Of a stretch of DNA of 64,000 bases, positions 54,197-62,439 are shown piece by piece. The DNA is from Pandoraea pneumonica (lineage in GTDB: Bacteria; Pseudomonadota; Gammaproteobacteria; Burkholderiales; Burkholderiaceae). Under the pieces are notes generated by a model, which saw only the letters and a list, made by a program, of their open reading frames with translations, did not search any database and was not told the DNA's origin. Numbering within the stretch: the stretch's first letter is position 1; the number at the start of each line of letters is the position of its first letter. Position numbers and translations under genes: made by a program. Where the stretch lies: NCBI RefSeq assembly GCF_902459645.1, contig NZ_CABPSK010000001.1, forward strand, positions 868,001-932,000, in the 5' to 3' direction.

Positions 54197-54226
54197 CCGC
54201 GTAGGGCACGTGGGCGCGCGGGCGCG

Positions 54227-54598
54227 TCAATGCGCGACCCGCGTCGCCCGTTCGATGGCACCAAGCAGGTCGCTGCCGAGGAAGGGCTTGGTGAGCAACT
54301 CGCTGGCCCCCACGCGAGTCACTGCGGCTCGCGTTTTCTCGCTGTCATGGGCCGTGACGAACACCACGGGCGGACGCGGCTGCGCCAACGCCTCGTAGAA
54401 CGCTGGCCCGGACGTTCCCGGCAACTCCACGTCGACGACCATGCAATACGCGATCGTCACCGACTCGATCACGCCAAGCTCGTCGGTACTGGCAAACGAA
54501 CACGTGCGGTAGCCCGAAATACTGAGCAGCCGCTCGACCGCGCGACGCATTCCTGTGTCGTCCTCCAGAATCGCGATGAGATTCTTTGAAGTGGTCAT
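54227..54598 (-). CDS. Single-domain response regulator (receiver only)
   Basis: A 123-residue CheY/FixJ-type receiver with no output domain. The acidic pocket (ILEDD), the phosphorylated Asp (VVDVELPGTSG), the Thr (FVTAHD) and the Lys (LLTKPF) are all present. The start at 54598 (MTTSKNLIAI) is chosen by homology; the upstream open frame is promoter DNA. It carries its own copy of the shared promoter element and may act as phosphate sink or relay for the nearby hybrid-sensor kinase (inference). Confidence 0.85.
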   Translation of the reverse strand: MTTSKNLIAILEDDTGMRRAVERLLSISGYRTCSFASTDELGVIESVTIAYCMVVDVELPGTSGPAFYEALAQPRPPVVFVTAHDSEKTRAAVTRVGASELLTKPFLGSDLLGAIERATRVAH

Positions 54599-54649
54599 GA
54601 AATGCCCGTGTCCATATGCCTGCATTCTTCTTTGGATTGGACGCCATAC

Positions 54650-54690
54650 GCCATCGGGAGTTGGGGCAACACCGATTCCCCATCGGGCAA
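54650..54690 (-). promoter_or_regulatory. Shared promoter element, copy 5 (receiver gene)
   Basis: On the minus strand TTGCCC (start 54690), GGGAAT (54680, one central mismatch from GGGCAA), TTGCCC (54669) and GATGGC (54655) give spacings of 10, 11 and 14 bp. An extra GGGGCAA at 54694-54700 lies next to it. The DUF2092 gene on the other side has no complete plus-strand copy. Confidence 0.75.
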
Positions 54691-54827
54691 TTTGGGGCAA
54701 TGGTCTTTGCTTCGCCGGGCTGGCCCGCTACATTGGTTCCAGGGTGCCGACACTGAATCGCGCGTCTGACGTTGGCGCATCTCGACACCTTCCCGCCATG
54801 GAAATCCCCTTGAATCGAGGCACAACG

Positions 54828-55622
54828 ATGAGACGACAGGCGTTAGCCGTTTTGATGCTGCTCACGACAGGTGCAGCGTCGACAGTGACGAGCGCATGGG
54901 CGCAGGGTGCACCCGCGAGCGCTCCTGCCGCGCAGGCCGCACCCGCCGATGCCGTAGACCCCGAAGCCGTGCAGGCATTGCGCACGATGGGGACCTACCT
55001 GCAAACGCTCAAGCGTTTTCGGGTCACCACGGATCTGACGGGCGAGCGCGTACTCGCCGACGGGCAGAAACTCCAACACAGTGCGAGTGCCACGCTGGAT
55101 GTCGACCGGCCCAACCACATTCGCGCGGTGATGAAAAGCGCGCGTAACTCGCGCGAGATCATCTACGACGGAAAAACCGCGACCCTGTATTCGCCCGGGC
55201 AGAAGTACTACGCCAGCGTGCCGTATCAAGGGACCTTGGCGCAGCTGATTGGCGAACTCCGTGCGCGCTATGGCGTAGAACTTCCGCTCGCCGACATGTT
55301 CCTTTGGGGAAGCGACGAAGCCAAGACGCCGCAGTTCAACTCGGCGATGTATGCCGGGCAAGACTACATCGGCAACGACCTCTGCGATCACTACGCCTAT
55401 CGGCAGGCGGGCGTCGACTGGCAGATCTGGATCACCAGCGGTGACAAGCCGTTACCCCGCAAGGTTGTCATTACCCGCACGGACGATGACGCTCGCCCGC
55501 AGTCGGTGTCTCTCGTGACATGGCAGACCGGCGCGCCGATCAAGTCCTCGACCTTCGAGTTCAAACCGCCAGCAGGTGCGAAGAAGATCGAAGCCGTTCA
55601 GATGCCTGCCAATAAGGGGTGA
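54828..55622 (+). CDS. Exported DUF2092 protein
   Basis: A 264-residue periplasmic protein with a signal peptide (QALAVLMLLTTGAASTVTSAWAQG) and a DUF2092 domain (about 45-250: LRTMGTYLQTLKRFRVTTDLTGE, IIYDGKTATLYSPGQKYYASV, IGNDLCDHYAYRQAGVDWQIWI). The fold is expected to resemble LolA/LolB-type half-barrels that carry lipids; function is unknown. The start at 54828 follows GAGG; an in-frame ATG at 54799 is less likely. A glycine-rich exported protein gene follows after 4 bp, so they form an operon. Confidence 0.82.
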   Translation: MRRQALAVLMLLTTGAASTVTSAWAQGAPASAPAAQAAPADAVDPEAVQALRTMGTYLQTLKRFRVTTDLTGERVLADGQKLQHSASATLDVDRPNHIRAVMKSARNSREIIYDGKTATLYSPGQKYYASVPYQGTLAQLIGELRARYGVELPLADMFLWGSDEAKTPQFNSAMYAGQDYIGNDLCDHYAYRQAGVDWQIWITSGDKPLPRKVVITRTDDDARPQSVSLVTWQTGAPIKSSTFEFKPPAGAKKIEAVQMPANKG

Positions 55623-55626
55623 CAAC

Positions 55627-56154
55627 ATGACAAATAAGCTCTCCCCTTGGCTTACCGCTTGCGTGGCGGTCACGGTACTCAGCGCTTCTATCGCCGCGAT
55701 GTCGCCATCGATGGCCGTCGGCCGCGGCGGCGGTGGAGGCGGGCATGGTGGTGGCGGGCATATGGGCGGTGGTGGTGGCGGCGGTGGCGGGCATGCGCGC
55801 GCCCAAAATGCCGGACAGCACGCCAACGTCGGTAACCGGCAGCCCGATTCCCGCACGCGTAACGTGCGCAACACCAGCTCGAACAACGTCAACGTCAACA
55901 AAAACGTGAACGTCAACGTCGATAATCACGGCGGCTATCACGGTGGATGGGACGACGACTATCACCCGATCGCCACGGCGGCGGCAGTGACGGCCACGGT
56001 GGCCGTGACGTCAGCGGTGGTTGGCTCGATCGTTCGCTCGGTGCCTGCCAACTGCGTCCCGGTGAACTACCGGGGCATGATCTATCAGCAGTGCGGCAGT
56101 ACGTGGTATCAACCGCAAGGCAGCCAGTTCGTGGTGGTGACTGCGCCGTACTGA
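55627..56154 (+). CDS. Exported Gly/Asn-rich protein of unknown function
   Basis: A 175-residue low-complexity exported protein. A signal peptide (LTACVAVTVLSASIAAMSPSMA) is followed by a glycine/histidine-rich stretch (about 48-75), an Asn/Val alternating stretch (NVNVNKNVNVNVDN), a hydrophobic Ala/Thr/Val segment (about 128-147) and a conserved-looking C-terminus with two Cys (NCVPVNYRGMIYQQCGSTWY) ending in QFVVVTAPY. The last part resembles small surface-exposed domains in other proteobacterial proteins. AGGGG precedes the start. It is coupled to the DUF2092 gene. Confidence 0.75.
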   Translation: MTNKLSPWLTACVAVTVLSASIAAMSPSMAVGRGGGGGGHGGGGHMGGGGGGGGGHARAQNAGQHANVGNRQPDSRTRNVRNTSSNNVNVNKNVNVNVDNHGGYHGGWDDDYHPIATAAAVTATVAVTSAVVGSIVRSVPANCVPVNYRGMIYQQCGSTWYQPQGSQFVVVTAPY

Positions 56155-56167
56155 GCGGGGAGTGGGG

Positions 56168-56188
56168 AGCGAGCGTCAGACGCTCGCT
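56168..56188. terminator. Stem-loop at the convergent gene ends near 56.2 kb
   Basis: AGCGAGCGTC and GACGCTCGCT pair almost completely around one central base, just after the Gly/Asn-rich gene and overlapping the stop codon of the sensor kinase gene on the other strand. No T tract follows. Confidence 0.45.
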
Positions 56189-58092
56189 TCCTCACTCACG
56201 CGGCGACGCTGCGGTTCAGGCATCGCCGGGGCTAGCGGCAACCAGAGGATAAACTCGGTGCCTTTGCCCGTTCGGCTGCGTGCAGAAACGCTGCCTCGAT
56301 GCGCCTCTGCAATGGAGCGCACAATCGACAAGCCGAGCCCTGTGCCGCGCTCCTTCGTCGTGTAGAAGGCCTCAAATAGCCGGTCGAAGTTCTCTTCCGC
56401 AATGCCGGTACCCCGATCGGCGACGACAAGCTCGACACCATCGTCGGCAAACCGCGTGCTGATGACCAACTCGCGATCTTTCTGCTCCGCGTCTTCCATG
56501 GCATCCATCGCATTGATCGACAGGTTGAGCAGCACTTGCTGCAACTGCACCTGATCGGCCAGCACTTCGGCGTCTTGCGTGCCGAAGACGGTTCGCAAGA
56601 CGATACCGCGACGGCGCGCCTCGGGCCGCACAAGCGCGGTTGCCCGTTCGAGGACCGCATCGAAGACTACCGGTGTGAACGTAATCGCCTGCTTTTGCAG
56701 CAGCGTGCGTAAGCGCACGATGACGTCGTTGGCGCGCAAAGCATCGCGTCTGACATCGCTCAAGATTTCCTGAAGCTCGGGGTCGCTGTGCCCCGCACTC
56801 TGCATCATGAGATCGGCGGCATCGACATTGCTGAGAATCGCCCCGAGCGGCTGGCCAACCTCATGCGCGATAGACGCGCTGAGTTCGCCAACCGTAGCGA
56901 TACGCGACGCGCGCGTGAGATCGGCGCGGCGTGTGGCGGCTTCACGCTCGGCGGCGCGTCGCTCCCGGCGCTGCCTGAGCATGGCAAAAATGGTGAACGC
57001 CTGCGCGCCGATCACAAACAGAATGACCGCGATTTCCTTCCAATACTCCCGATACGGCGGCAGGGGCGCATTCAGCCATTTACAGTCGGGCCCGAGCGAG
57101 CGCTCCGAAATGCCCAGACGCTTCAGAACCGCAATATTGGCCATGCATCGTGCTGGCAGCGCCGGCCCGGACATGGCGGAATGGCGGGACTTGTCGCCCG
57201 AAAGCATGCGTGCCGCGATCATGCCGGTCATGCGGCCGTTCTCTTCAAGATCGTATACCGCACCTGCCGCCGCGCCCTGAATCAAATAATTGGCATACCA
57301 GCCATAGATCGGCACCGGCGCGTCGCCCGCAATCTTGTTGACCACTTCGAAGGGGAAGTAACGCCTGCCGTCGCGGTCCAGATACTGCGTGCCATAGAGT
57401 ACGGCGCTATCGCGCTTATCTAGCTTGGCCAGCCGCGCGCGTAATTCCGGCACCGACAACCCCTCCCAGCGCTCGATAGCACTCCACCGTCGGTCGCCGG
57501 TTTGTGCCGCTTCGACGATTTCGTCCGAGAAGTGCTTGTCTAGCACGGCACTCCCGCCGATGACGATTAGCCGCGTCGCGCCGGGCTGAAGCCGCCGCGC
57601 GATGGCAAGCGTTTTGTCGATCTCGATGCGGTAGGGGATAAGGACGAAGGTCGACGGGAACGCGCCGCTCATCTTCAGCCACGCTTCGGGCACGCTCGTG
57701 ACAATGACCGGCGTGTCGGGCCAGATCGCGTCGTGGTGGGCGCGCGCGAATTCGGCGGCATAGTTGCCGATGGCGATGACCAGATCGATGTGCTGACCTT
57801 CGTATTTCTTGCGGAGCAGCGCAAATAGCTCTGGCGTCAGCAAATCGACGCTGAAGCGGTGGCCGTCCACACTATCGAGAAATGTTTCAGCGCCAAGCGG
57901 CAACTTTTCGTTCAACACGTTGCGAATCGCCTGGGTCTGCATCAGTACCGCGGCCTGCATGGGGTCGCCGCCCGTGAGCAGCACAACTTTGGGCGGCTCA
58001 GCACTGCTTGCTGCGGGCGCAACGAGGCCGTAGGCGGCGAAGACCACCAGCGCGACGGCCCCTCGAAGCCTACGGGCGAGTCTGCCGCTCAC
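56176..58092 (-). CDS. Sensor histidine kinase with ABC-type periplasmic binding domain
   Basis: A 638-residue kinase. A signal/anchor (about 10-30) is followed by a periplasmic ABC-substrate-binding-like domain (about 34-340, VVLLTGGDPMQAAVLMQTQAIRN region) of the PF04392 type, one transmembrane helix (about 360-380, EIAVILFVIGAQAFTIFAML), a HisKA domain with the H-box SIAHEVGQPLGAILSN and an ATPase domain with N (LNLSINAMDAM) and G (DRGTGIA, GTGLGLSIV) boxes. It should sense a small ligand in the periplasm. It overlaps the response regulator gene by 4 bp and is likely its partner. Confidence 0.88.
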   Translation of the reverse strand: MSGRLARRLRGAVALVVFAAYGLVAPAASSAEPPKVVLLTGGDPMQAAVLMQTQAIRNVLNEKLPLGAETFLDSVDGHRFSVDLLTPELFALLRKKYEGQHIDLVIAIGNYAAEFARAHHDAIWPDTPVIVTSVPEAWLKMSGAFPSTFVLIPYRIEIDKTLAIARRLQPGATRLIVIGGSAVLDKHFSDEIVEAAQTGDRRWSAIERWEGLSVPELRARLAKLDKRDSAVLYGTQYLDRDGRRYFPFEVVNKIAGDAPVPIYGWYANYLIQGAAAGAVYDLEENGRMTGMIAARMLSGDKSRHSAMSGPALPARCMANIAVLKRLGISERSLGPDCKWLNAPLPPYREYWKEIAVILFVIGAQAFTIFAMLRQRRERRAAEREAATRRADLTRASRIATVGELSASIAHEVGQPLGAILSNVDAADLMMQSAGHSDPELQEILSDVRRDALRANDVIVRLRTLLQKQAITFTPVVFDAVLERATALVRPEARRRGIVLRTVFGTQDAEVLADQVQLQQVLLNLSINAMDAMEDAEQKDRELVISTRFADDGVELVVADRGTGIAEENFDRLFEAFYTTKERGTGLGLSIVRSIAEAHRGSVSARSRTGKGTEFILWLPLAPAMPEPQRRRVSEEASV

Positions 58093-58712
58093 GACATCTG
58101 TGCAGCAGTGGATGGCGTCTGCCTGTCGGCGTTACGGATCAGTTCTGCCAGCGATGTGGCACTGAACTTGCGCATGAGCTCTGCTCGGCAAGTCTTGATT
58201 GTGCGTTCGCACAAACCGAGCTCCGCCGCGATCTGCTTATTGCGCAGTCCTTTGGCGATGCCTTGCAGTACCACCTGCTCGCGACCGCTGAGCGCCGATT
58301 CCGCCGGGTCGGCCACAGGGGTCGCCGACGGCCTTTGTACGAGACTCAGCGCTGTCTCCACCGCGCCGACGAGCGAATCTCGACCGAACGGCTTGATGAG
58401 AAAGTCCACCGCGCCGGCCTTCATCGCCTCGACCGAACGCGCAACGTCGCCATAGCCGCTCATGAAGACCACAGGCAGGGCCGGTGTCTGACGGCGCAAG
58501 GCGCGCTGCAAGTCGAGGCCGCTTGGCCCGCCTAGCTCCAGATCCAACAGTACGCACCCGGGGCGCTCGTCCGGCTCACTGACCAGAAACTCTCCCGCAG
58601 ACGCATATTCCTTTGTGTCATACCCCGATGCGACCAGCAGGCGCGTGAGCGCTGTGCGCAACGAGGCGTCATCGTCGACAACGTGCACTACCGATTCACG
58701 ACTGGCGTTCAT
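58089..58712 (-). CDS. FixJ/NarL-type response regulator
   Basis: A 207-residue regulator. The receiver domain (about 8-125) has DD (VVDDD), the phosphorylated Asp (LLDLELGG) and the Lys (LIKPFG); a LuxR-type HTH (about 140-200, LSGREQVVLQGIAKGLRNKQIAAELGLCERTIKTCRAELMRKF) follows. It is coupled to the ABC-sensor kinase. It is the only DNA-binding regulator inside the 46-64 kb region and so the prime candidate for recognising the shared promoter element (inference). Confidence 0.9.
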   Translation of the reverse strand: MNASRESVVHVVDDDASLRTALTRLLVASGYDTKEYASAGEFLVSEPDERPGCVLLDLELGGPSGLDLQRALRRQTPALPVVFMSGYGDVARSVEAMKAGAVDFLIKPFGRDSLVGAVETALSLVQRPSATPVADPAESALSGREQVVLQGIAKGLRNKQIAAELGLCERTIKTCRAELMRKFSATSLAELIRNADRQTPSTAAQMS

Positions 58713-59069
58713 GGCTTCTCCGCGTAGTACGCGATTCGTTAAGAAACTCCCCCGGGGTATGTTCTGAATTCCGTCGATTTGTAGGAATAATTCCGCCGTG
58801 AATAATTTAAATTACGCACTTAAATCAATTAAATAACTATTTCTCAATAAATCACCCTTGTTTTTCACTCTCATTTAGATTTACCGGCAATGTCAAATTG
58901 ATAGCACTTTCGAATACCTTCGTAAAGCCAATTTTCTTTTAATTTGCCCAAAAGGGGCGTGCCCATTGCCCCAAATCCCTATGTCATCGAATGCCCGTGG
59001 TGTTGAAAATGACTCCCGTACGTTTTTCATACGTTGCATCACGGATACAACGCTCTTGCGGAGGGCTCG
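58713..59069. other. AT-rich 357-bp divergent intergenic region
   Basis: No supported gene. Roughly 58785-58945 is strongly AT-rich against the high-GC background (for example AATAATTTAAATTACGC). It may serve as an UP element or nucleoid-protein (H-NS-like) site for the response regulator and alkylsulfatase promoters. Copy 6 of the shared element lies at its right end. Confidence 0.6.
58944..58985 (+). promoter_or_regulatory. Shared promoter element, copy 6 (alkylsulfatase gene)
   Basis: TTGCCC (58944), GGGCGT (58955, matching GGGCAA at its first four bases), TTGCCC (58966) and TATGTC (58980) give spacings of 11, 11 and 14 bp, 85 bp before the alkylsulfatase start. Confidence 0.78.
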
Positions 59070-61055
59070 ATGAAACGCACGTCTGTCTTTGCCGTCTTAA
59101 CGCTGGTTGCCGCTACCCTTAGTGGGACAGCGGTACATGCCCAGTCATCTCCACCACAACCTGCCGACGCGACGGCCGCCACGCGCGACGCAAATCAAAA
59201 GCTGCTGGACTTTCTCCCCTTCGCGAACAAACAGGATTTCGAAGACATTCAGCGTGGGTTTATTGCCGAGTTGCCGAATCCGGTCGTGAAGGGCAGTGCG
59301 GGCAATACGGTCATCGATCTGACACAGTACGACTTCCTCAAGAAGAACATGGGCGGCGAAGCCCCGCCAACCGTCAACCCGAGCCTCTGGCGCCAGTCGC
59401 AATTGCTCTCGGCGCAGGGCTTGTTCAAGGTGGTGGACGGCATCTATCAGGTGCGTAACGTCGACCTCGCCAACATTACGTTCGTGCGCGGTAAAACGGG
59501 CTGGATCGTGATCGACCCGCTCACGTCGGTCGAGACGGCGAAAGCTTCGCTCGATCTGGTCAATAGTAAGGTCGAGAACCTGCCGGTGACCGGCGTGATC
59601 TTTACGCACAGCCACGTCGATCACTTCGCCGGCGTGCGCGGTGTCGTGGACGAAAAGGATGTGCGCTCCGGCAAGGTGCCGCTCGTGGCACCGGAAGGGT
59701 TCATGGAGGAGGCCGTCAGCGAGAACGTGTTCGCGGGCACGGTGATGAGCCGTCGCGCCTCGTACATGTACGGCAACTTGCTGCCGAAAGACCCGAAGGG
59801 GACCGTCGGCGGTGGCCTCGGTTTAACGACGGCGGCCGGTACGATCACCTTGTTCGAGCCGAGCAAGCTCATCAAGAAGACCGGCGAGACGATCAATATC
59901 GACGGCGTGGACATCGTTTTCCAGATGGCGCCGGGCACCGAGGCGCCTGCGGAAATGCTGTTCTACTTCCCGCAGTTCAAGGCCATCGATCTGGCCGAGG
60001 ACGCGACGCACACCCTCCACAACATTCTTACGTTGCGCGGCGCCAAGGTCCGCAGTGCGCAGAAGTGGTCGCACTATCTGGACGAAACGATCCGCCTCTG
60101 GGGTAAGGATGCCGTCGTGTCGTTTAGCAGCCACCATTGGCCGCAGTGGGGTAACGAACGCGTTGTCGAGCATCTGGAAAAGCAGCGCGATCTGTATCGC
60201 TACATCAACGATCAAACGCTTCGCATGGCCAATCAGGGCATGACGATGCACGAGATCGCCGACAAGTTCGTGCTGCCGGATTCGCTCGCCAAGGAGTTTT
60301 ACAGCCGTGGCTATTACGGCAACCTGAAGCACAACGTGCGCGCCACGTATCAGCTTTACCTTGGCTGGTGGGACGGTAATCCTGCCAACTTCGACCCGTA
60401 TCCGCCGACCGACGAGGCCAAACGCTACGTGGAGCTGATCGGTGCGGACAAGATGCTCAAGGGCGCTAAGGCCGCCTTCGACAAGGGCGACTATCGCTGG
60501 GCGGCGGAACTGACGAACAAAGTCGTCTTTGCGCAACCGACCAATCAGGCCGCTCGGAACCTCGAAGCAGCGTCACTGGAGCAGTTGGGGTATCAGGCGG
60601 AATCCGGCCCGGCGCGCAACTTCTACCTGAGCGGCGCACAGGAGTTGCGCGGCGGCGTGAAAAAGGTCGCAACGCCTAACACCTCGTCGCCCGACATCAT
60701 CCGTGGCATGACCACCGATATGTTCCTGGACTTCCTCGCCATTCACTTGAACGGACCGAGGGCCGCAGGCAAAGCGTATGCGTTCAACGTCAACTTCCCG
60801 GACACGAAGGAGAAGTACGCGTTGACCGTCAAGAACGGTGTCATGAACTACACCAAGGATGCGCAGTTGCAGAAGGCTGACGCCAACATCTCGCTCAATC
60901 GTTCGACGCTCGACGACATTGCGCTGGGCAAGCTCAAGCTGGGCAATCTGGCTGACAGCGGGCAAGTGCAGTTCGACGGCGACCGGGCCAAGTTCAAGGA
61001 AATGCTCGGCCTGTACGACAAATTCGACTTCTGGTTCACCATCGCGGAACCCTGA
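59070..61055 (+). CDS. Exported alkylsulfatase of the SdsA metallo-beta-lactamase type
   Basis: A 661-residue periplasmic alkylsulfatase that would release sulfate from primary alkyl sulfates such as SDS. The signal peptide is KRTSVFAVLTLVAATLSGTAVHA. The metallo-beta-lactamase zinc motif is THSHVDHFAG, with further ligands in PGTEAPAEMLFYFPQFKAIDLAED (two Glu) and SSHHWPQWG (His), matching the binuclear site of Pseudomonas SdsA1, which has almost the same length. Later parts match the helical dimerisation and C-terminal SCP2-like domains. The start at 59070 follows GGAGGG. A terminator follows at 61092. Confidence 0.92.
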   Translation: MKRTSVFAVLTLVAATLSGTAVHAQSSPPQPADATAATRDANQKLLDFLPFANKQDFEDIQRGFIAELPNPVVKGSAGNTVIDLTQYDFLKKNMGGEAPPTVNPSLWRQSQLLSAQGLFKVVDGIYQVRNVDLANITFVRGKTGWIVIDPLTSVETAKASLDLVNSKVENLPVTGVIFTHSHVDHFAGVRGVVDEKDVRSGKVPLVAPEGFMEEAVSENVFAGTVMSRRASYMYGNLLPKDPKGTVGGGLGLTTAAGTITLFEPSKLIKKTGETINIDGVDIVFQMAPGTEAPAEMLFYFPQFKAIDLAEDATHTLHNILTLRGAKVRSAQKWSHYLDETIRLWGKDAVVSFSSHHWPQWGNERVVEHLEKQRDLYRYINDQTLRMANQGMTMHEIADKFVLPDSLAKEFYSRGYYGNLKHNVRATYQLYLGWWDGNPANFDPYPPTDEAKRYVELIGADKMLKGAKAAFDKGDYRWAAELTNKVVFAQPTNQAARNLEAASLEQLGYQAESGPARNFYLSGAQELRGGVKKVATPNTSSPDIIRGMTTDMFLDFLAIHLNGPRAAGKAYAFNVNFPDTKEKYALTVKNGVMNYTKDAQLQKADANISLNRSTLDDIALGKLKLGNLADSGQVQFDGDRAKFKEMLGLYDKFDFWFTIAEP

Positions 61056-61091
61056 TCCGTGGTTAGCGTAGTTGCGTAGTGTGTCTCCGGT

Positions 61092-61123
61092 GCCCGTGTG
61101 CGAATACGCATACGGGCTTTTTT
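61092..61123 (+). terminator. Rho-independent terminator after the alkylsulfatase gene
   Basis: GCCCGTGTGCG and CGCATACGGGC form an 11-bp stem with one G-T pair and a 4-base loop, followed by TTTTTT (61118-61123). The HAD gene downstream must therefore have its own promoter or rely on readthrough. Confidence 0.88.
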
Positions 61124-61169
61124 ACCCGCCGGAGGCACTGGACAAGCGTCGTCCCAAAGGAGAACCGCC

Positions 61170-62297
61170 ATGGCGAATCGATTCCGCAGTGCGCTTACAC
61201 GGCACCGAACCCTCGCGCGCTCGTTGGCGGCCGGATGGCTCGTCATCGCGCTGGCGGGTTGCGCAACTCAGCAAAGCGCCGCCCCGCCTCAGGACGTCGG
61301 GGCGAGCACCGCCGCACCGGAGGTGCGCTCGGTCGCGCCGCTCGCACCCGTTGAACCCGTGGCGGCATCGCTGCCGTCATGGCGCGATGGCGCATCGCGC
61401 GATGCCATTCTCAAGTTCGTGAGCGATGTCACCCGGGTGGGCGCACCGACGTTTCTGCCCGTCGAATCGCGCATCGCCGTGTTCGATAACGACGGCACGC
61501 TTTGGAGCGAGCAGCCGATACCGTTCCAACTGATCTTCATGATCGATCAGCTCAAGGCCGCCGCGCCGGAGCATCCGGAGTGGAAGAAGCGACCGGCGTT
61601 CAAGGCACTGATGACCAACGACGTCGCAGCGCTGGCGGCCAACCAGAAGGACGCGTTCGCACTGATCGCCGAAGCGAACAGCGGCATGTCCACTGACGTT
61701 TACGACGCGTCGATTCGCGATTGGCTCACACGGGCGAAGCACCCCAAGTTCGGCCGCGCTTACACGGATCTCGTCTACCAGCCGCAGCGCGAATTGCTGG
61801 CGTTGCTGCGGGCGAATGGCTTCCAGATTTGGATCGTCTCGGGCGGCACCGCTGAATTCATGCGGGTGTGGGCGAGCGACGCCTATGGCATTCCGCCTGA
61901 GCGCATCGTCGGCAGCGAAGAAAAGCTCCAGTACCGGGTCGCCGACGGCAAACCCGTGCTGATTCGAAAACCTGGCTTCGATGTGTACAACGACGGCCCC
62001 GTCAAACCGGTCAGCATCTTCCGGGCAATTGGACGCAGGCCTGTCCTCGCGGTCGGTAATTCGGATGGCGACAGAGAAATGATCGAGTACACCACGAGCG
62101 GCGATGGCCCCTCGCTGGGCGTGCTGATCCATCACGACGACGGCGCGCGTGAATTCGCCTACGACCGCGCGTCAAAGACCGCGAAACTCGACAAAGCATG
62201 GGATCAGGCCAAGCAGGCAGGGTGGGTCGTCGTGAGCATGCAAAAGGATTGGAAAACGATCTTTCCTTTCGAATCCGCCCCGGCACCGAATAAATGA
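61170..62297 (+). CDS. Exported HAD-family lipoprotein hydrolase
   Basis: A 375-residue predicted lipoprotein. The start at 61170 follows AAAGGAG; the upstream open frame crosses the terminator. The signal peptide ends in the lipobox LAGC (Cys31). An Ala/Pro-rich linker leads to a HAD phosphatase-like domain with motif I FDNDGTLWSEQP, motif II VSGG, a Lys in the later region and motif IV GNSDGDREMIEY. This is the phosphoserine-phosphatase/haloacid-dehalogenase layout, but HAD enzymes are rarely lipoproteins. Its likely site is the periplasmic face of a membrane. The substrate is unknown; neighbours are sulfatase-related. Confidence 0.85.
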   Translation: MANRFRSALTRHRTLARSLAAGWLVIALAGCATQQSAAPPQDVGASTAAPEVRSVAPLAPVEPVAASLPSWRDGASRDAILKFVSDVTRVGAPTFLPVESRIAVFDNDGTLWSEQPIPFQLIFMIDQLKAAAPEHPEWKKRPAFKALMTNDVAALAANQKDAFALIAEANSGMSTDVYDASIRDWLTRAKHPKFGRAYTDLVYQPQRELLALLRANGFQIWIVSGGTAEFMRVWASDAYGIPPERIVGSEEKLQYRVADGKPVLIRKPGFDVYNDGPVKPVSIFRAIGRRPVLAVGNSDGDREMIEYTTSGDGPSLGVLIHHDDGAREFAYDRASKTAKLDKAWDQAKQAGWVVVSMQKDWKTIFPFESAPAPNK

Positions 62298-62325
62298 AGC
62301 GCAATTCAGCCAGCCGATACAGGCG

Positions 62326-62366
62326 TTGCCCGAAAGGGCAACGTGGTTGCCCCTCCCACCAATTGC
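62326..62366 (+). promoter_or_regulatory. Shared promoter element, copy 7 (FGE gene)
   Basis: TTGCCC (62326), GGGCAA (62336), TTGCCC (62347) and AATTGC (62361) give spacings of 10, 11 and 14 bp, 74 bp before the start of the formylglycine-generating enzyme gene. Confidence 0.8.
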
Positions 62367-62439
62367 GCCACCCGGGTGATGAAAAGATGATGCATTCACC
62401 GGGCTGTAGACACCGTCCGCCTTCACTTTGAGGTGCTGA

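Noticed and set aside
54691-54760. A further plus-strand copy of the shared element before the DUF2092 gene
   Set aside because: GGGGCAA is present at 54694 but the third half-site and the NAT box are not at the required distances.
54555-54827. Upstream extension of the DUF2092 reading frame
   Set aside because: It crosses the receiver gene's start and a promoter element, and a signal peptide begins at 54828.
55730-55800. GGC-rich repeats resembling a tandem array
   Set aside because: They are glycine codons of the low-complexity exported protein, not a CRISPR array or intergenic repeat.
61098-61169. Upstream extension of the HAD lipoprotein frame
   Set aside because: It starts inside a rho-independent terminator. 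ATG at 61170 has a good ribosome-binding site and begins a lipoprotein signal peptide.
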